Below are positions 24,228-32,832 of a stretch of DNA of 34,228 nucleotides, in pieces; position 1 is the stretch's first letter; each line of letters starts with the position of its first letter. The stretch covers positions 13,952 through 48,179 of the forward strand of contig PBZS01000008.1 of the NCBI GenBank assembly GCA_002730235.1. The letters are read 5' to 3'. Source of the DNA: Gammaproteobacteria bacterium (GTDB lineage Bacteria > Pseudomonadota > Gammaproteobacteria > Pseudomonadales > Litorivicinaceae). The notes under the pieces are model-generated. The model was not told the DNA's origin, searched no databases, and saw nothing but the letters and a program-made list of their open reading frames with translations. The position numbers were made by a program, and so were the translations under genes.

Positions 24228-25781
24228 TTACTCCCCGTCTTGCAGGATCCTTTGCAGTGAGCCCGCTGTCCTAACCCAATAATCGGCACTAGTACCTAAT
24301 CCTTGAATGTAACCTTGGCTTTCTGACCGATTTAGGAACGGACCGCTCACTACAGCATAACGGGCTTTTCCATTGACTCTAACCGGAACGACGATTGCTT
24401 TGGTTAGACCCGTTTGCGTAGTTATCCAAGCTTCTGCTCGAGCCTTTGAAGCAAGCACAATATGCTGTACGAATTGATTTTGAACCTGTGCATTTTTTAC
24501 AATCTTAATGGCGGGATCGTCGGGTATCGGACCGACTGCACTCAAGTCAGGTTCAGAGGCTGTTGGTTCTTCCGAAACCACTTCGGCTATATCGGTTTGT
24601 CCAGATTCGGTAACCGGATCAGATAACTGAGTCTGACTCTCCATTGCCGAAAGATTGCGTGTATCCGTAATCTCTTGTGTCGTTTCAGTCACAACATATG
24701 TCGATTGTGCAATTTCGGTCGCAAGTTCCTTCCGAGCAGCTTCCTTGTCAGTTAATTCATTTTCTACCGGGGGCAAAGGAAGAGGTTTTGAAGTTTCAAT
24801 CTCCTCAGAACGCAGCACTTGTGGTGTCGTTTGTACTGAGGAATCGTATGCAGCATCAATGACAGACTGCCCTCGGTCTTTTCGCGTAAAAATACTTGTC
24901 TCAAACCCCACGAATTGAAGGCCCCGATCTATCTGTTGTCCAATCTCAGGGCTTACAAACCCTGCCATCGTTGTGCCACATATGGCCACCATGGCAATTA
25001 AAAGAATAGGACCGAGCCTGCCTCGTTTCTGGGATAGCTCTTCCTCTTCAAACAAGGCCCGCATATCGTCAGCCTCACGCTCACCAGCTTCAGACGTAAT
25101 ACCAAGAGCATCGTCGACGTTTACTTGCAAGGACATTGATACTTCATCAGCTGATAAACTTGGTTCCAATTGCTGTGAGACGGTTTGATTTATTCTCGAT
25201 AAGACCCGTTCCACTTGGAACTCGAGGCCCTCAGCCATGCCCTCTCTGCGAAGAGCTATTTGCTCATCAGCGGTTGGTGGCTCGACTTCCCACCGAATCA
25301 GTCGTGACCCTAATCGATCAAGCGCTTTTTCCACGGCAGGCGGTAATCGATCCAAGAGGAATACTAACCGCATGTTAAGTCCAGGAAAGTCGGCGACCAT
25401 GCGCGACAACAATGCCCATCCGTCACTATCAATCGCCTTGGGATCATTAACAACAACGATCCGGCCAGGAGCGTCTGACTCAGTTTCCCCGCGCGCCTCC
25501 TCGACAGACATTGAATCCACGAGTTCATTGAAACGGGTTACCAAAGCTTCTGTACTCGTTGGCATATACGTTTCCACAGCAAGACCTGATCGCATTTTCA
25601 GACGATTCAGTATTAGCTTACCGTAGTGATCAATCACACCATCGTAGTGACTCGTCACTAATAAATGTTGCGAATCGTCAACAACTGCACTGAAGACGCG
25701 CTGAAAACGCTTGATATCAGAATCCCGAAAAAATATTTCACCGTTGTCCTGGCAGAGTTTCGCGGAAAGTTCGTCATACAT
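24228..25781 (-). CDS. DamX-like protein: degenerate NTPase domain, one membrane segment, C-terminal SPOR domain
   Basis: 517 aa. Residues about 1-200 follow the layout of the ExeA/DamX-type AAA domain (RFQRVFSAVVDDSQHLLVTS, RIVVVNDPKAIDSDGWALLS, LNMRLVFLLDRLPPAVEKAL), but the Walker A glycine/lysine motif is absent and the Walker B position reads VVVND, so ATP hydrolysis is unlikely. A membrane segment lies at about 255-276 (LGPILLIAMVAICGTTMAGF). A long Thr/Glu/Ser-rich periplasmic linker follows. A SPOR-like domain (about 430-510; QFVQHIVLASKARAEAWITT, ARYAVVSGPFLNRSESQGYI) ends the protein. SPOR domains bind glycan strands stripped of stem peptides at division sites. It is the first gene after flhB, with an 18-bp gap. 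It is either a flagellar paralogue of DamX or DamX itself relocated. Confidence 0.78.
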   Translation of the reverse strand: MYDELSAKLCQDNGEIFFRDSDIKRFQRVFSAVVDDSQHLLVTSHYDGVIDHYGKLILNRLKMRSGLAVETYMPTSTEALVTRFNELVDSMSVEEARGETESDAPGRIVVVNDPKAIDSDGWALLSRMVADFPGLNMRLVFLLDRLPPAVEKALDRLGSRLIRWEVEPPTADEQIALRREGMAEGLEFQVERVLSRINQTVSQQLEPSLSADEVSMSLQVNVDDALGITSEAGEREADDMRALFEEEELSQKRGRLGPILLIAMVAICGTTMAGFVSPEIGQQIDRGLQFVGFETSIFTRKDRGQSVIDAAYDSSVQTTPQVLRSEEIETSKPLPLPPVENELTDKEAARKELATEIAQSTYVVTETTQEITDTRNLSAMESQTQLSDPVTESGQTDIAEVVSEEPTASEPDLSAVGPIPDDPAIKIVKNAQVQNQFVQHIVLASKARAEAWITTQTGLTKAIVVPVRVNGKARYAVVSGPFLNRSESQGYIQGLGTSADYWVRTAGSLQRILQDGE

Positions 25782-25799
25782 GACTTTACATACCTTTTA

Positions 25800-26945
25800 T
25801 TATTCAGGGTTACCTTCGGCGTCGAAGCGGAAGTTCGGTGGAATTTCAGGATCCGGCTTATTAGCAGTTTGCCCGTCACGGCGGACGCTTGCCAGACTAA
25901 ATACATAAGCAATCACCTGGGCAACCGCATAATAGAGTTCCTCTGGGATCGCAGAATCGATATCAGCAGTAAAATAGAGAGCCCTCGCAAGTGGTGGTAT
26001 TTCAACCTGAACAACACCATGATCTTTGGCTTCGTTCCGAATTCTAAGGGCGAGATGATCAAGGCCCTTCGCCACAACAATTGGGGCACCATCAGATTCT
26101 GGATCGTATGTTAAAGCGACAGAAAAGTGCTCCGGGTTAGTAATTACAACATCTGCTTCTTTCACTTGTTCCATCATACGCTGTTCAGCCATTTCACGCT
26201 GTTTGCGACGGATTTGAGCTTTCACCTCTGGGCGACCCTCAACATCCTTGTATTCGTCTTTGACTTCTTGCTTCGTCATACGCATGCGTTTATTGAATTC
26301 GAACGCCTGAAAAGGCACATCGATCGCGGCGATCAGGACTAACGTAGCTGTTACAACAAGAGTTGTCAGCCCGATCATTTGACCTGCCGCAATAAGTGCT
26401 GGCTCGATAGCCATACCAGATAGAGCGACAAGTTCATCAGCGAAGTCATAAACGAAATATGCTAAGACGCTGGCGACTAGAAAAAATTTCAAGATCGACT
26501 TAGTGAGTTCAACCAAAGCCTTCAGACCGAACATCCGCTTAAAACCATTTAATGGGTTTATCTTAGAGCCCTTCGGAGTTATCGCTTTCCAAGAGAAGTT
26601 TAATCCCCCCATAGCGGAAGACGCCAAAACTGCGACAACAAGGGTGAGAACTAGAAGGGGAATTATTAAGAGAAATGATTCCGTACCAATATCTGCAAAT
26701 TGAACCATCCCAAGGTTTTCAGAATAAATTTCACGTCGTTCAATTATAAATCCAGACGCAAAGATATCCGCGAGATTACCAATCAGCCATCCACCCATCA
26801 AATAAAGAGCCGACATTGAACTAATCATCACAGCAGCAACAGTGAGTTCCTGAGAGCGCGGTACCTCTCCATCTTCGCGCCCCTTCTCTAAACGCCGAGC
26901 GGTGGGCTCTTCGGTTTTTTCTTCTTCTGGCGTATCTTCGGCCAT
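25800..26945 (-). CDS. flhB: Flagellar export switch protein FlhB
   Basis: FlhB is the inner-membrane export gate subunit that changes substrate specificity after FliK signals hook completion. The N-terminus (EKTEEPTARRLEKGREDGEV), four membrane segments and the cytoplasmic domain (RMRMTKQEVKDEYKDVEGRP) are classic. The autocleavage site reads NPEH instead of the usual NPTH; the Asn-Pro bond is retained. The track start at 26948 is GTG; the ATG at 26945, which overlaps the fliR stop as TGATG and has AGGGG at good distance, is more likely (381 aa). It is followed by the DamX-like gene after 18 bp. Confidence 0.96.
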   Translation of the reverse strand: MAEDTPEEEKTEEPTARRLEKGREDGEVPRSQELTVAAVMISSMSALYLMGGWLIGNLADIFASGFIIERREIYSENLGMVQFADIGTESFLLIIPLLVLTLVVAVLASSAMGGLNFSWKAITPKGSKINPLNGFKRMFGLKALVELTKSILKFFLVASVLAYFVYDFADELVALSGMAIEPALIAAGQMIGLTTLVVTATLVLIAAIDVPFQAFEFNKRMRMTKQEVKDEYKDVEGRPEVKAQIRRKQREMAEQRMMEQVKEADVVITNPEHFSVALTYDPESDGAPIVVAKGLDHLALRIRNEAKDHGVVQVEIPPLARALYFTADIDSAIPEELYYAVAQVIAYVFSLASVRRDGQTANKPDPEIPPNFRFDAEGNPE

Positions 26946-27724
26946 CACAGAACCCCTGGAACCAAAACAAAGTCTTGCACGCGTTCAATACCTTCCATCC
27001 AAAGCCACTGGATACGCGCACCAATTCCTGCCATCGATAGGATTAAGACAGCATATCCCGTTAAAAAAAATACAGGGAACCCGACCGCAAAAATGTTCAA
27101 ACTCGGCGCTGCCCGAGCCATCACCCCGACTCCTATGTTAACCAAAAGGAGCGCTACCAAAATCGGAAGAGCCATAAGCATCCCTCCAAGGAAAATTATG
27201 GCGCTCCACTCGATTAATGCGGCAAAATTTGCTCCACTGATGAATGCCACCCCCACAGGAAAGGTCTCAAAACTTCGTAATAGAATTCCTATCATCAATA
27301 TGTGACCGCCAATACCCAAGAAAATCAGTGTCGCAAGTATCAGTAAAAATTGGGACATCAATGGGACCGTACCAATACCGGGGTCTACCATGGTCGCCAT
27401 CGCTAAGCCCATCGAATTTGCAATAGCCTGTCCTCCCAGTACGACCGCAGCCGTAACAATTTGCAAAAAAAACCCCATCAAGACACCAATTAGAATCTGA
27501 TTAAAAATTTCTGACAAACCTGCCGCGGAAACTGGGTCAATAGTGGGCCAATCAACTAATGGATAGATCATTAGCGTCAGTGCGAGGGTCAAAATAATCC
27601 TGATTCGAACGGACACCGCATCAATGGACAGAACAGGCACCGCAATCAACATAGCCCCGATACGCAGAAAAGGCCAAAGCGCTGTGTAAAAACGCTCAAT
27701 CAAATCTGCAACGAGGAGCTCCAT
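26945..27724 (-). CDS. fliR: Flagellar export gate protein FliR
   Basis: FliR is an integral membrane component of the FliPQR export channel. It has several membrane segments and FliR-typical stretches (FYTALWPFLRIGAMLIAVPV, FLQIVTAAVVLGGQAIANSM, GLAMATMVDPG). The track begins with TTG at 27727, but the next codon is ATG (27724) with GGTG upstream; I use the ATG (259 aa). It lies 8 bp after fliQ and overlaps flhB by one base. Confidence 0.96.
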   Translation of the reverse strand: MELLVADLIERFYTALWPFLRIGAMLIAVPVLSIDAVSVRIRIILTLALTLMIYPLVDWPTIDPVSAAGLSEIFNQILIGVLMGFFLQIVTAAVVLGGQAIANSMGLAMATMVDPGIGTVPLMSQFLLILATLIFLGIGGHILMIGILLRSFETFPVGVAFISGANFAALIEWSAIIFLGGMLMALPILVALLLVNIGVGVMARAAPSLNIFAVGFPVFFLTGYAVLILSMAGIGARIQWLWMEGIERVQDFVLVPGVL

Positions 27725-27732
27725 CAATTCAC

Positions 27733-28005
27733 CTAGAAAAAGAGAGTGGGTATTCGCTCATATATTTTACGAGTGAAGTCAACGATTACTGATACCTGCC
27801 AAGAACCGAAGAGAATTAATACTGCAACCAAAGCGGCAATTTTTGGAATAAACGAAAGCGTCATCTCGTTGATTGAAGTTGCCGCCTGAATAATTCCTAT
27901 TATCAAACCGACAATCAGCGCAATACCAAGCAAAGGACCCGCGATCAAAACGGCCACCCAAAGCGCTTCTCTACCGAGACCAATAACCAATGCAGTATCT
28001 AACAT
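27733..28005 (-). CDS. fliQ: Flagellar export gate protein FliQ
   Basis: FliQ is a small two-helix membrane protein of the export channel. At 90 aa it has the expected length. It shows two hydrophobic hairpins and the family motif GIIQAATSINEMTLSFIPKI. It lies 12 bp after fliP and 8 bp before fliR. Confidence 0.97.
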   Translation of the reverse strand: MLDTALVIGLGREALWVAVLIAGPLLGIALIVGLIIGIIQAATSINEMTLSFIPKIAALVAVLILFGSWQVSVIVDFTRKIYERIPTLFF

Positions 28006-28017
28006 GAGAGAATCCTC

Positions 28018-28746
28018 CTAAGGCATCGCAAAGCTAGCTGCTAGCGAACCTACCACCAGTGTCCAACCATCCACCAAAACAAACAACATTAACTTGAACG
28101 GCATCGAAATCATCATTGGTGACAACATCATCATGCCCATCGACATCAACACACTCGCGACAATCAGGTCAATGACAACAAACGGAATATAGATCATGAA
28201 CGCAATAATGAACGCACTCTTTAGCTCAGAAGTTATGAATGCTGGTGCCAAGATTGAAAATGGAACCTCTTCCGGGGCCGGTATCGCTTCCATCCCAACA
28301 ATCTCCACAAACATTCCAATGTCTTCCTGTCGCGTTTGATTCAACATGAATCCACGAACAGGAACTTCAGCAGCGGCTATAGCTACTTCAATCGATATCT
28401 CCTCATTTAAAAACGGGAGGATGGCAGTGTCATAAACACTATTGAAAACCGGAGCCATCACGAAAAACGTCAAAAATAAGGCAATCCCTACAAGCACAGT
28501 GTTGGGTGGTGTTTGCATGGTACCGAGTGCCTGCCGTAACAGTGAAAGCACAATGATGATTCTTACAAAAGATGTAAGCCCAAGGAGCATCGCCGGCAGA
28601 ACCGACAACAAGGTCATTAGCGCCAGTAATTGAAGTGTTAGACTATATTGTGTCGCTCCTTGTTCTTCAGTCACGGTAACGATCGGAAGCGCGTCACCAA
28701 GTGCTGGTATGGAGAATAAAGAAAGCAGGATTAGGAGTTTAATCAA
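28018..28746 (-). CDS. fliP: Flagellar export gate protein FliP
   Basis: FliP forms the pentameric core of the export channel. The N-terminus is a cleavable signal sequence (IKLLILLSLFSIPALGDALP). FliP signatures LTSFVRIIIVLSLLRQALGT, QTPPNTVLVGIALFLTFFVM and VIDLIVASVLMSMGMMMLSP are present. It has 242 aa. The start codon is TTG at 28746, overlapping the fliO stop (TTGA), with GGAG about 9 bases upstream. No in-frame ATG occurs before residue 43, so the TTG is needed to keep the signal sequence. Confidence 0.96.
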   Translation of the reverse strand: MIKLLILLSLFSIPALGDALPIVTVTEEQGATQYSLTLQLLALMTLLSVLPAMLLGLTSFVRIIIVLSLLRQALGTMQTPPNTVLVGIALFLTFFVMAPVFNSVYDTAILPFLNEEISIEVAIAAAEVPVRGFMLNQTRQEDIGMFVEIVGMEAIPAPEEVPFSILAPAFITSELKSAFIIAFMIYIPFVVIDLIVASVLMSMGMMMLSPMMISMPFKLMLFVLVDGWTLVVGSLAASFAMP

Positions 28747-29063
28747 GGAAAATGCTCCGCTGAATCCCCTGCGTCGCGGAGCAAGTCCGAAAACTCCGGT
28801 GCTTGATCCTTAGGCCATTGGCCGAGACCAGATATTGCTTGTGGAGAAACACCCACCAGTATCCTTTGGTTATCTGCTTCAACCAATATGATACGTTGTC
28901 TAGCGCCTAAGCTAAATGTATCAATGACTTTAATCGAAGATTGGCCCGACCTATCCTGTAACTGCATTCTGCCAAATCGCTTGAGTCCCCAAAGGGTTGC
29001 ACCCAGCAGCGCTATAACGAACAGAAAACTTAAGACAAAAGAAACCCAGTCAACGTATTCCAA
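28743..29063 (-). CDS. fliO: Flagellar export gate assembly protein FliO
   Basis: FliO helps assemble and stabilise FliP. It is a 106-aa bitopic protein with one N-terminal membrane segment (WVSFVLSFLFVIALLGATLW) and the conserved beta region (IKVIDTFSLGARQRIILVEA, QRILVGVSPQAI). The start is TTG at 29063, supported by a strong GGAGG eight bases upstream. It overlaps fliP by 4 bp. Confidence 0.93.
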   Translation of the reverse strand: MEYVDWVSFVLSFLFVIALLGATLWGLKRFGRMQLQDRSGQSSIKVIDTFSLGARQRIILVEADNQRILVGVSPQAISGLGQWPKDQAPEFSDLLRDAGDSAEHFP

Positions 29064-29088
29064 TCAAAAACCTCCGCAATTTTAGTGC

Positions 29089-29439
29089 TTAGAGGTTTTT
29101 AATCCGGTCAGCCGCTGAAATTACCTGCGTCAAGCGAACACCATAACGGTCATTCACCAGAACCACCTCTCCTTGGGCTACAATCGTATCATTTACAACG
29201 ATATCTAGGGGCTCTCCAGCGAGACGATCTAATTCAACCACACTACCCTGAGTCAAACGCATTAAATCACGAATCTTTAGTGACGCGCGCCCCACTTCTA
29301 TTGCTAGAGTAACGGGAATGTTTTCGATAACTTCTCGGTTCATTTTCGAAGGGACTTTTTCCTCATTCTCCTCCGTCGGCTCCTCAGTGCCCGCTGAAAC
29401 TTCCTTTTCTAAAGCGTCATCTGCTTCAATTTCACTCAC
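29089..29439 (-). CDS. fliN: Flagellar motor switch protein FliN
   Basis: FliN is the most abundant C-ring protein and also docks FliH. The C-terminal SpoA domain (IENIPVTLAIEVGRASLKIR, DLMRLTQGSVVELDRLAGEP, LVNDRYGVRLTQVI) is well conserved. The first 35 residues are highly acidic. It has 116 aa. The start is GTG at 29439 with GGAGG six bases upstream. It lies 26 bp after fliM and 25 bp before fliO. Confidence 0.96.
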   Translation of the reverse strand: MSEIEADDALEKEVSAGTEEPTEENEEKVPSKMNREVIENIPVTLAIEVGRASLKIRDLMRLTQGSVVELDRLAGEPLDIVVNDTIVAQGEVVLVNDRYGVRLTQVISAADRIKNL

Positions 29440-29465
29440 AATCCACCTCCATCAGTGGGATCCAC

Positions 29466-30461
29466 TTATTCGTTTGTCTCTTCAGGCTTGATCGGATTTT
29501 CGATTTTTATCGCTACTTGCGTACCATGCGCTCCTACAGAGGATTCGAATATCGGTACATCATTCACAATCAAACGCGCATAATCTGGTTTCTTAAAGAA
29601 GAGCACCTGGCCCTCCTCGAAATTCTCAAAGTCGCGAACGGGAATTTTCATCTTGGCTAGCTCCACTTTTGCCTGAAGTTGCGCATCGCCAGAGGCTAGT
29701 TCCATGTTTTCGAGCCACAACCGGTCGGATTCTTCATTACCATCACCCGTTTGCAAACGACTCCTTAACAACTCACGGAATGGTTTCAATGCTGCATAGG
29801 GATAGACAATATCAATAAACCCTTTCACCTCATCACCGAGCTCAGCCTCAAAACGCGATAGAATGATCAAGTCATTTTCATCAACAATTTGCGCAAACTG
29901 TGGGTTAATCTCGGAACTGACTGTCTCAACCTCAACTGGCATCAATGGCGCCCATGCTTCTTTTAATGACATGAATAGCTGGTCCAACATCATTTTGATG
30001 ATACGCGTCTCGGTCGGCGTAAATAATCGACCAGGCGGCAGAGCACCGATCCCTCGGCCAAATCCACCAAAAAAATTGTCAAGTGCAGAGAAAATAATAT
30101 TAGGCTCAATCAGAACCATCGATGATCCGCGAAGTGGAGGAGTCCGAACTGTAGTGACCGACAAAGGTGGCTTAAGATCTGGAAGATAATCACCAAACTT
30201 CATAATACGCACACGCGCTGGATTGATCCGTGGGCTTGTTCTCAGTACATCTAACAAGCCTAGGCGAAACATCCGAATAAACCGCTCATTAATCATATCG
30301 ATCGACGAAAGATTTACACCAAGCGTTGAATCCTCGGATGCAAGATCATGCTTGACCACTCGGGCCTGCATATTGAATCCGGTATCTGTTTCTAGATCCC
30401 CGGAATCAACGCTCCCAGCAAGCGCTTCGAGTTCTTCTGGTGTTAACAGACTCTCAGCCAT
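29466..30461 (-). CDS. fliM: Flagellar motor switch protein FliM
   Basis: FliM is the C-ring subunit that receives phosphorylated CheY and sets rotation direction. The middle domain (INERFIRMFRLGLLDVLRTS, MVLIEPNIIFSALDNFFGGF) and the C-terminal SpoA domain are clear; the length is 331 aa. The N-terminal peptide that binds CheY (LSQxEIDALL in model species) reads LLTPEELEAL here, recognisable but changed. It lies 13 bp after fliL. Confidence 0.96.
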   Translation of the reverse strand: MAESLLTPEELEALAGSVDSGDLETDTGFNMQARVVKHDLASEDSTLGVNLSSIDMINERFIRMFRLGLLDVLRTSPRINPARVRIMKFGDYLPDLKPPLSVTTVRTPPLRGSSMVLIEPNIIFSALDNFFGGFGRGIGALPPGRLFTPTETRIIKMMLDQLFMSLKEAWAPLMPVEVETVSSEINPQFAQIVDENDLIILSRFEAELGDEVKGFIDIVYPYAALKPFRELLRSRLQTGDGNEESDRLWLENMELASGDAQLQAKVELAKMKIPVRDFENFEEGQVLFFKKPDYARLIVNDVPIFESSVGAHGTQVAIKIENPIKPEETNE

Positions 30462-30474
30462 GATACTCCCCTAG

Positions 30475-31056
30475 TTACTGCACGATAAATTCAGAAAAGT
30501 ATACTTTCTCAATGCCACCGAAATCCTCAAACTCCTCAAGAGTGGCATTCATCGCCAACCGAATATCTTCAGCCATGTTTGTCCGGAAGTCCTCTTGGGT
30601 AACGTCTTGCTCGGTCACCTGCCGCATGATATCGAGAATCGACGAACGAATAGCAAATGTGTGCTTTTCTATATTCGAAATCACTTGCTCATCATAATGA
30701 GTCATAATCGCTAGCTTGATTTGCATGACTTTACGAGAATTCGCAACGTTAGCGAGAAACTCCCGTTCGAGTTCGTAGTAAACAGTCTCAAATTTCTCAA
30801 CCGCAGGCGCCTCAAGTTGAATTTTCGCCGGTTGCTGCGCAACCTCGTCTGCTGCTGCAGCCGCTTCAGTCTCAAGTGCGCTAATTTGCTCTTCGGCGAC
30901 CTCTTCTGCCCCTGGATCGAAGAATCCAGTGAAATATAATGTCAGTCCGATGGTTAATACAACCACAAGAACAACACCGACCACTAGCATGATGATCTTT
31001 ACAAGACCACCTTTCTTGCCACCGCCTTCTTCTTCTTCAATCTGTTCGTCAGCCAT
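30475..31056 (-). CDS. fliL: Flagellar basal body-associated protein FliL
   Basis: FliL is a bitopic inner-membrane protein that rings the stator units and supports torque. It has one membrane segment (LVKIIMLVVGVVLVVVLTIG) after a Gly/Glu-rich start. The periplasmic FliL domain follows (FETVYYELEREFLANVANSR, KVMQIKLAIMTHYDEQVI, and LDIMRQVTEQDVTQEDF). It has 193 aa. The linker of about 35 residues between membrane segment and domain is Glu/Ala-rich. It lies 15 bp after fliK and 13 bp before fliM. Confidence 0.95.
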   Translation of the reverse strand: MADEQIEEEEGGGKKGGLVKIIMLVVGVVLVVVLTIGLTLYFTGFFDPGAEEVAEEQISALETEAAAAADEVAQQPAKIQLEAPAVEKFETVYYELEREFLANVANSRKVMQIKLAIMTHYDEQVISNIEKHTFAIRSSILDIMRQVTEQDVTQEDFRTNMAEDIRLAMNATLEEFEDFGGIEKVYFSEFIVQ

Positions 31057-31071
31057 GCTGAATCCCCTTCA

Positions 31072-32343
31072 CTAAACGCGTATATCTAATCTCGTTAACC
31101 CGTCATTCGTTAACTGATCATGACCTAAGTCGGACGAATCTTCAGATTCTGTGGTCTGGACGTCCGATTGAGTATTTTGCTCTCGTGTCGATTTTTCGCC
31201 ATTCTTTGCCCCAGAATCTTGGGTCAATCCTGTATATGCAACATCAATGCCACCTTCTTCAAACCAACTTTTTAAGCGCGGCATTGATTCCATCAAAAGA
31301 TCCCGCGTCACTGACTGGCTTGCTCTAAAGCTCGCTTCCAGGCCTCGTTCGGTCATTTCCATTTCAATTTCGATCGAGCCCAATTCAGCGGGATGCATCG
31401 CGATCTCCAGACTCCATCGGCCACGACCTATTTGACCGGCAATTTGACGAGCGATCATATTACCAAGCTTATCTGTCAAACCTCGCAAAGATTCGGCGCG
31501 CCTCAGATGCTCAGCGAGAAACTCCCTAAATTCCTGTGTTTCAGAGCCTTGAGAAATCTCTGAAAGATTCCTTCCATCAAGCTGACTCGGTGAAAGTGAA
31601 CCCGAATCGGTTGATCCTCCAAAATTAGATGACGAACCACCTGTGGGCTTTTTCATAAATGACGGCACCAAATCAGTAAATTTGATGGTCATCTGATCCG
31701 ACGATTCGGAAGCCAACCTCGCTTTTAATTGTTGCGAAATATCATTTACGGCTAACACCTCAATAATTCTAGACGACTTGGCCGAGATCGGTGATTCAAG
31801 AAGTTGAACAGCTAATGCCTCAGCCAAATTCTTTGGTTTCAGTCCTTCGGTGTTTGGTCCAGAATCCGTCGACTCCAAGTGGCTCGAAACTTCCTCTCCA
31901 TCCCTATGCTTTAGCCAATAAGCTGTCGACTGTGCCTTTGGTGAGTATTCCTCATTCTCCGCCACAAACAACTGCATCATTTCAGCTCTCGACAATCCCT
32001 GATCCTGCATAAATATAACGAGTGAGTCATCTGACACTGTAGAGCTAGTTTCGGTCACTGTAATCAAATTAAGCTTGCCCGCGGTGCGGCTCTGTAAAGA
32101 ATTGGAATGAATCTCGCACAACTTACCTTCGAGTGATCTTGCTTCGCTCATGGAATCCCCCTGCGGCAAATCTTTGCCGGTCCCGGGTAACTGATCCGAT
32201 TTTGCTTTCTCCAACGCCTTGTCAAACCCATCCTCATACATATCATCGTCTAGCCCCCTATTTTCTTGGGATTTATTAACGTTAATACCTTCCGAAGATG
32301 TAGGTGATTGCAGCGAAATAGTGATATTTGAAGTAGACGACAT
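31072..32343 (-). CDS. fliK: Canonical flagellar hook-length control protein FliK
   Basis: FliK is exported during hook growth, measures the hook and signals to FlhB. The C-terminal domain (RWSLEIAMHPAELGSIEIEM, EMTERGLEASFRASQSVT, LPRLKSWFEEGGIDV-like end) is the conserved Flg_hook region. The N-terminal 270 residues are variable, Ser/Gln-rich and lack strong structure, as expected for the ruler part. At 423 aa it is of normal FliK length, which contrasts with the fourfold enlarged FlgE. It sits in the usual place between fliJ and fliL. A second FliK-like gene is at 12395. Confidence 0.93.
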   Translation of the reverse strand: MSSTSNITISLQSPTSSEGINVNKSQENRGLDDDMYEDGFDKALEKAKSDQLPGTGKDLPQGDSMSEARSLEGKLCEIHSNSLQSRTAGKLNLITVTETSSTVSDDSLVIFMQDQGLSRAEMMQLFVAENEEYSPKAQSTAYWLKHRDGEEVSSHLESTDSGPNTEGLKPKNLAEALAVQLLESPISAKSSRIIEVLAVNDISQQLKARLASESSDQMTIKFTDLVPSFMKKPTGGSSSNFGGSTDSGSLSPSQLDGRNLSEISQGSETQEFREFLAEHLRRAESLRGLTDKLGNMIARQIAGQIGRGRWSLEIAMHPAELGSIEIEMEMTERGLEASFRASQSVTRDLLMESMPRLKSWFEEGGIDVAYTGLTQDSGAKNGEKSTREQNTQSDVQTTESEDSSDLGHDQLTNDGLTRLDIRV

Positions 32344-32391
32344 TGCCGACTTAGTCCTTTCAAAATAAACCTAGAAAGATATGAGCAATGT

Positions 32392-32832
32392 TTAGGCCAG
32401 TTTCGATTTCCGGTAGTGGAGTTGTACGCTAATTTCATCCATTTCTCGCGCTTCTTGACGCGCGACTACTTTTGCCGTCCTCTCTTTCTCGCGCTCGACA
32501 AGCTTTTGATATTTTTGTCGCTCGATCTCAACTTGAGTCAACACCCTCTGCTTCCGAGTTAGCTCCGCTTGTAGTACCGCGATCTGCTTGCGAATGGAGC
32601 CGACTGCGTGCTGCATATCCTTCAGGGACGTTCGGTATAACTGGATATCACCAAAGTGCGTAGCCGATCCCTGGGTTGCTTTAATTTTCTCTTGGTACTG
32701 TTCAGCTATTTTCTGAACTCGTTCGCACAGCGTTTCCTGCTCGTCGAGCCTACGTCGAACTTCAGAGATAGCTTCAACAGCTTTATCCCATTCCGTCTTT
32801 GCGCGTTTTTCGAGGATGTCCCAGCGCTTCAT
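32392..32832 (-). CDS. fliJ: Flagellar export protein FliJ
   Basis: FliJ is the coiled-coil stalk of the export ATPase. The 146 aa are almost wholly helical with long heptad patterns (EKRAKTEWDKAVEAISEVRR, QKIAEQ and KYQKLVEREKERTAKVVA). The length, and the position directly after fliI with a 4-bp overlap (ATGA), fit FliJ. The 48-bp gap to fliK is among the largest within this operon. Confidence 0.93.
   Translation of the reverse strand: MKRWDILEKRAKTEWDKAVEAISEVRRRLDEQETLCERVQKIAEQYQEKIKATQGSATHFGDIQLYRTSLKDMQHAVGSIRKQIAVLQAELTRKQRVLTQVEIERQKYQKLVEREKERTAKVVARQEAREMDEISVQLHYRKSKLA

Noticed and set aside
24224-24289. Upstream extension of the 175-aa protein
   Set aside because: It overlaps the 3' end of the DamX-like gene; the GTG at 24223 has a good GGGGAG ribosome site.
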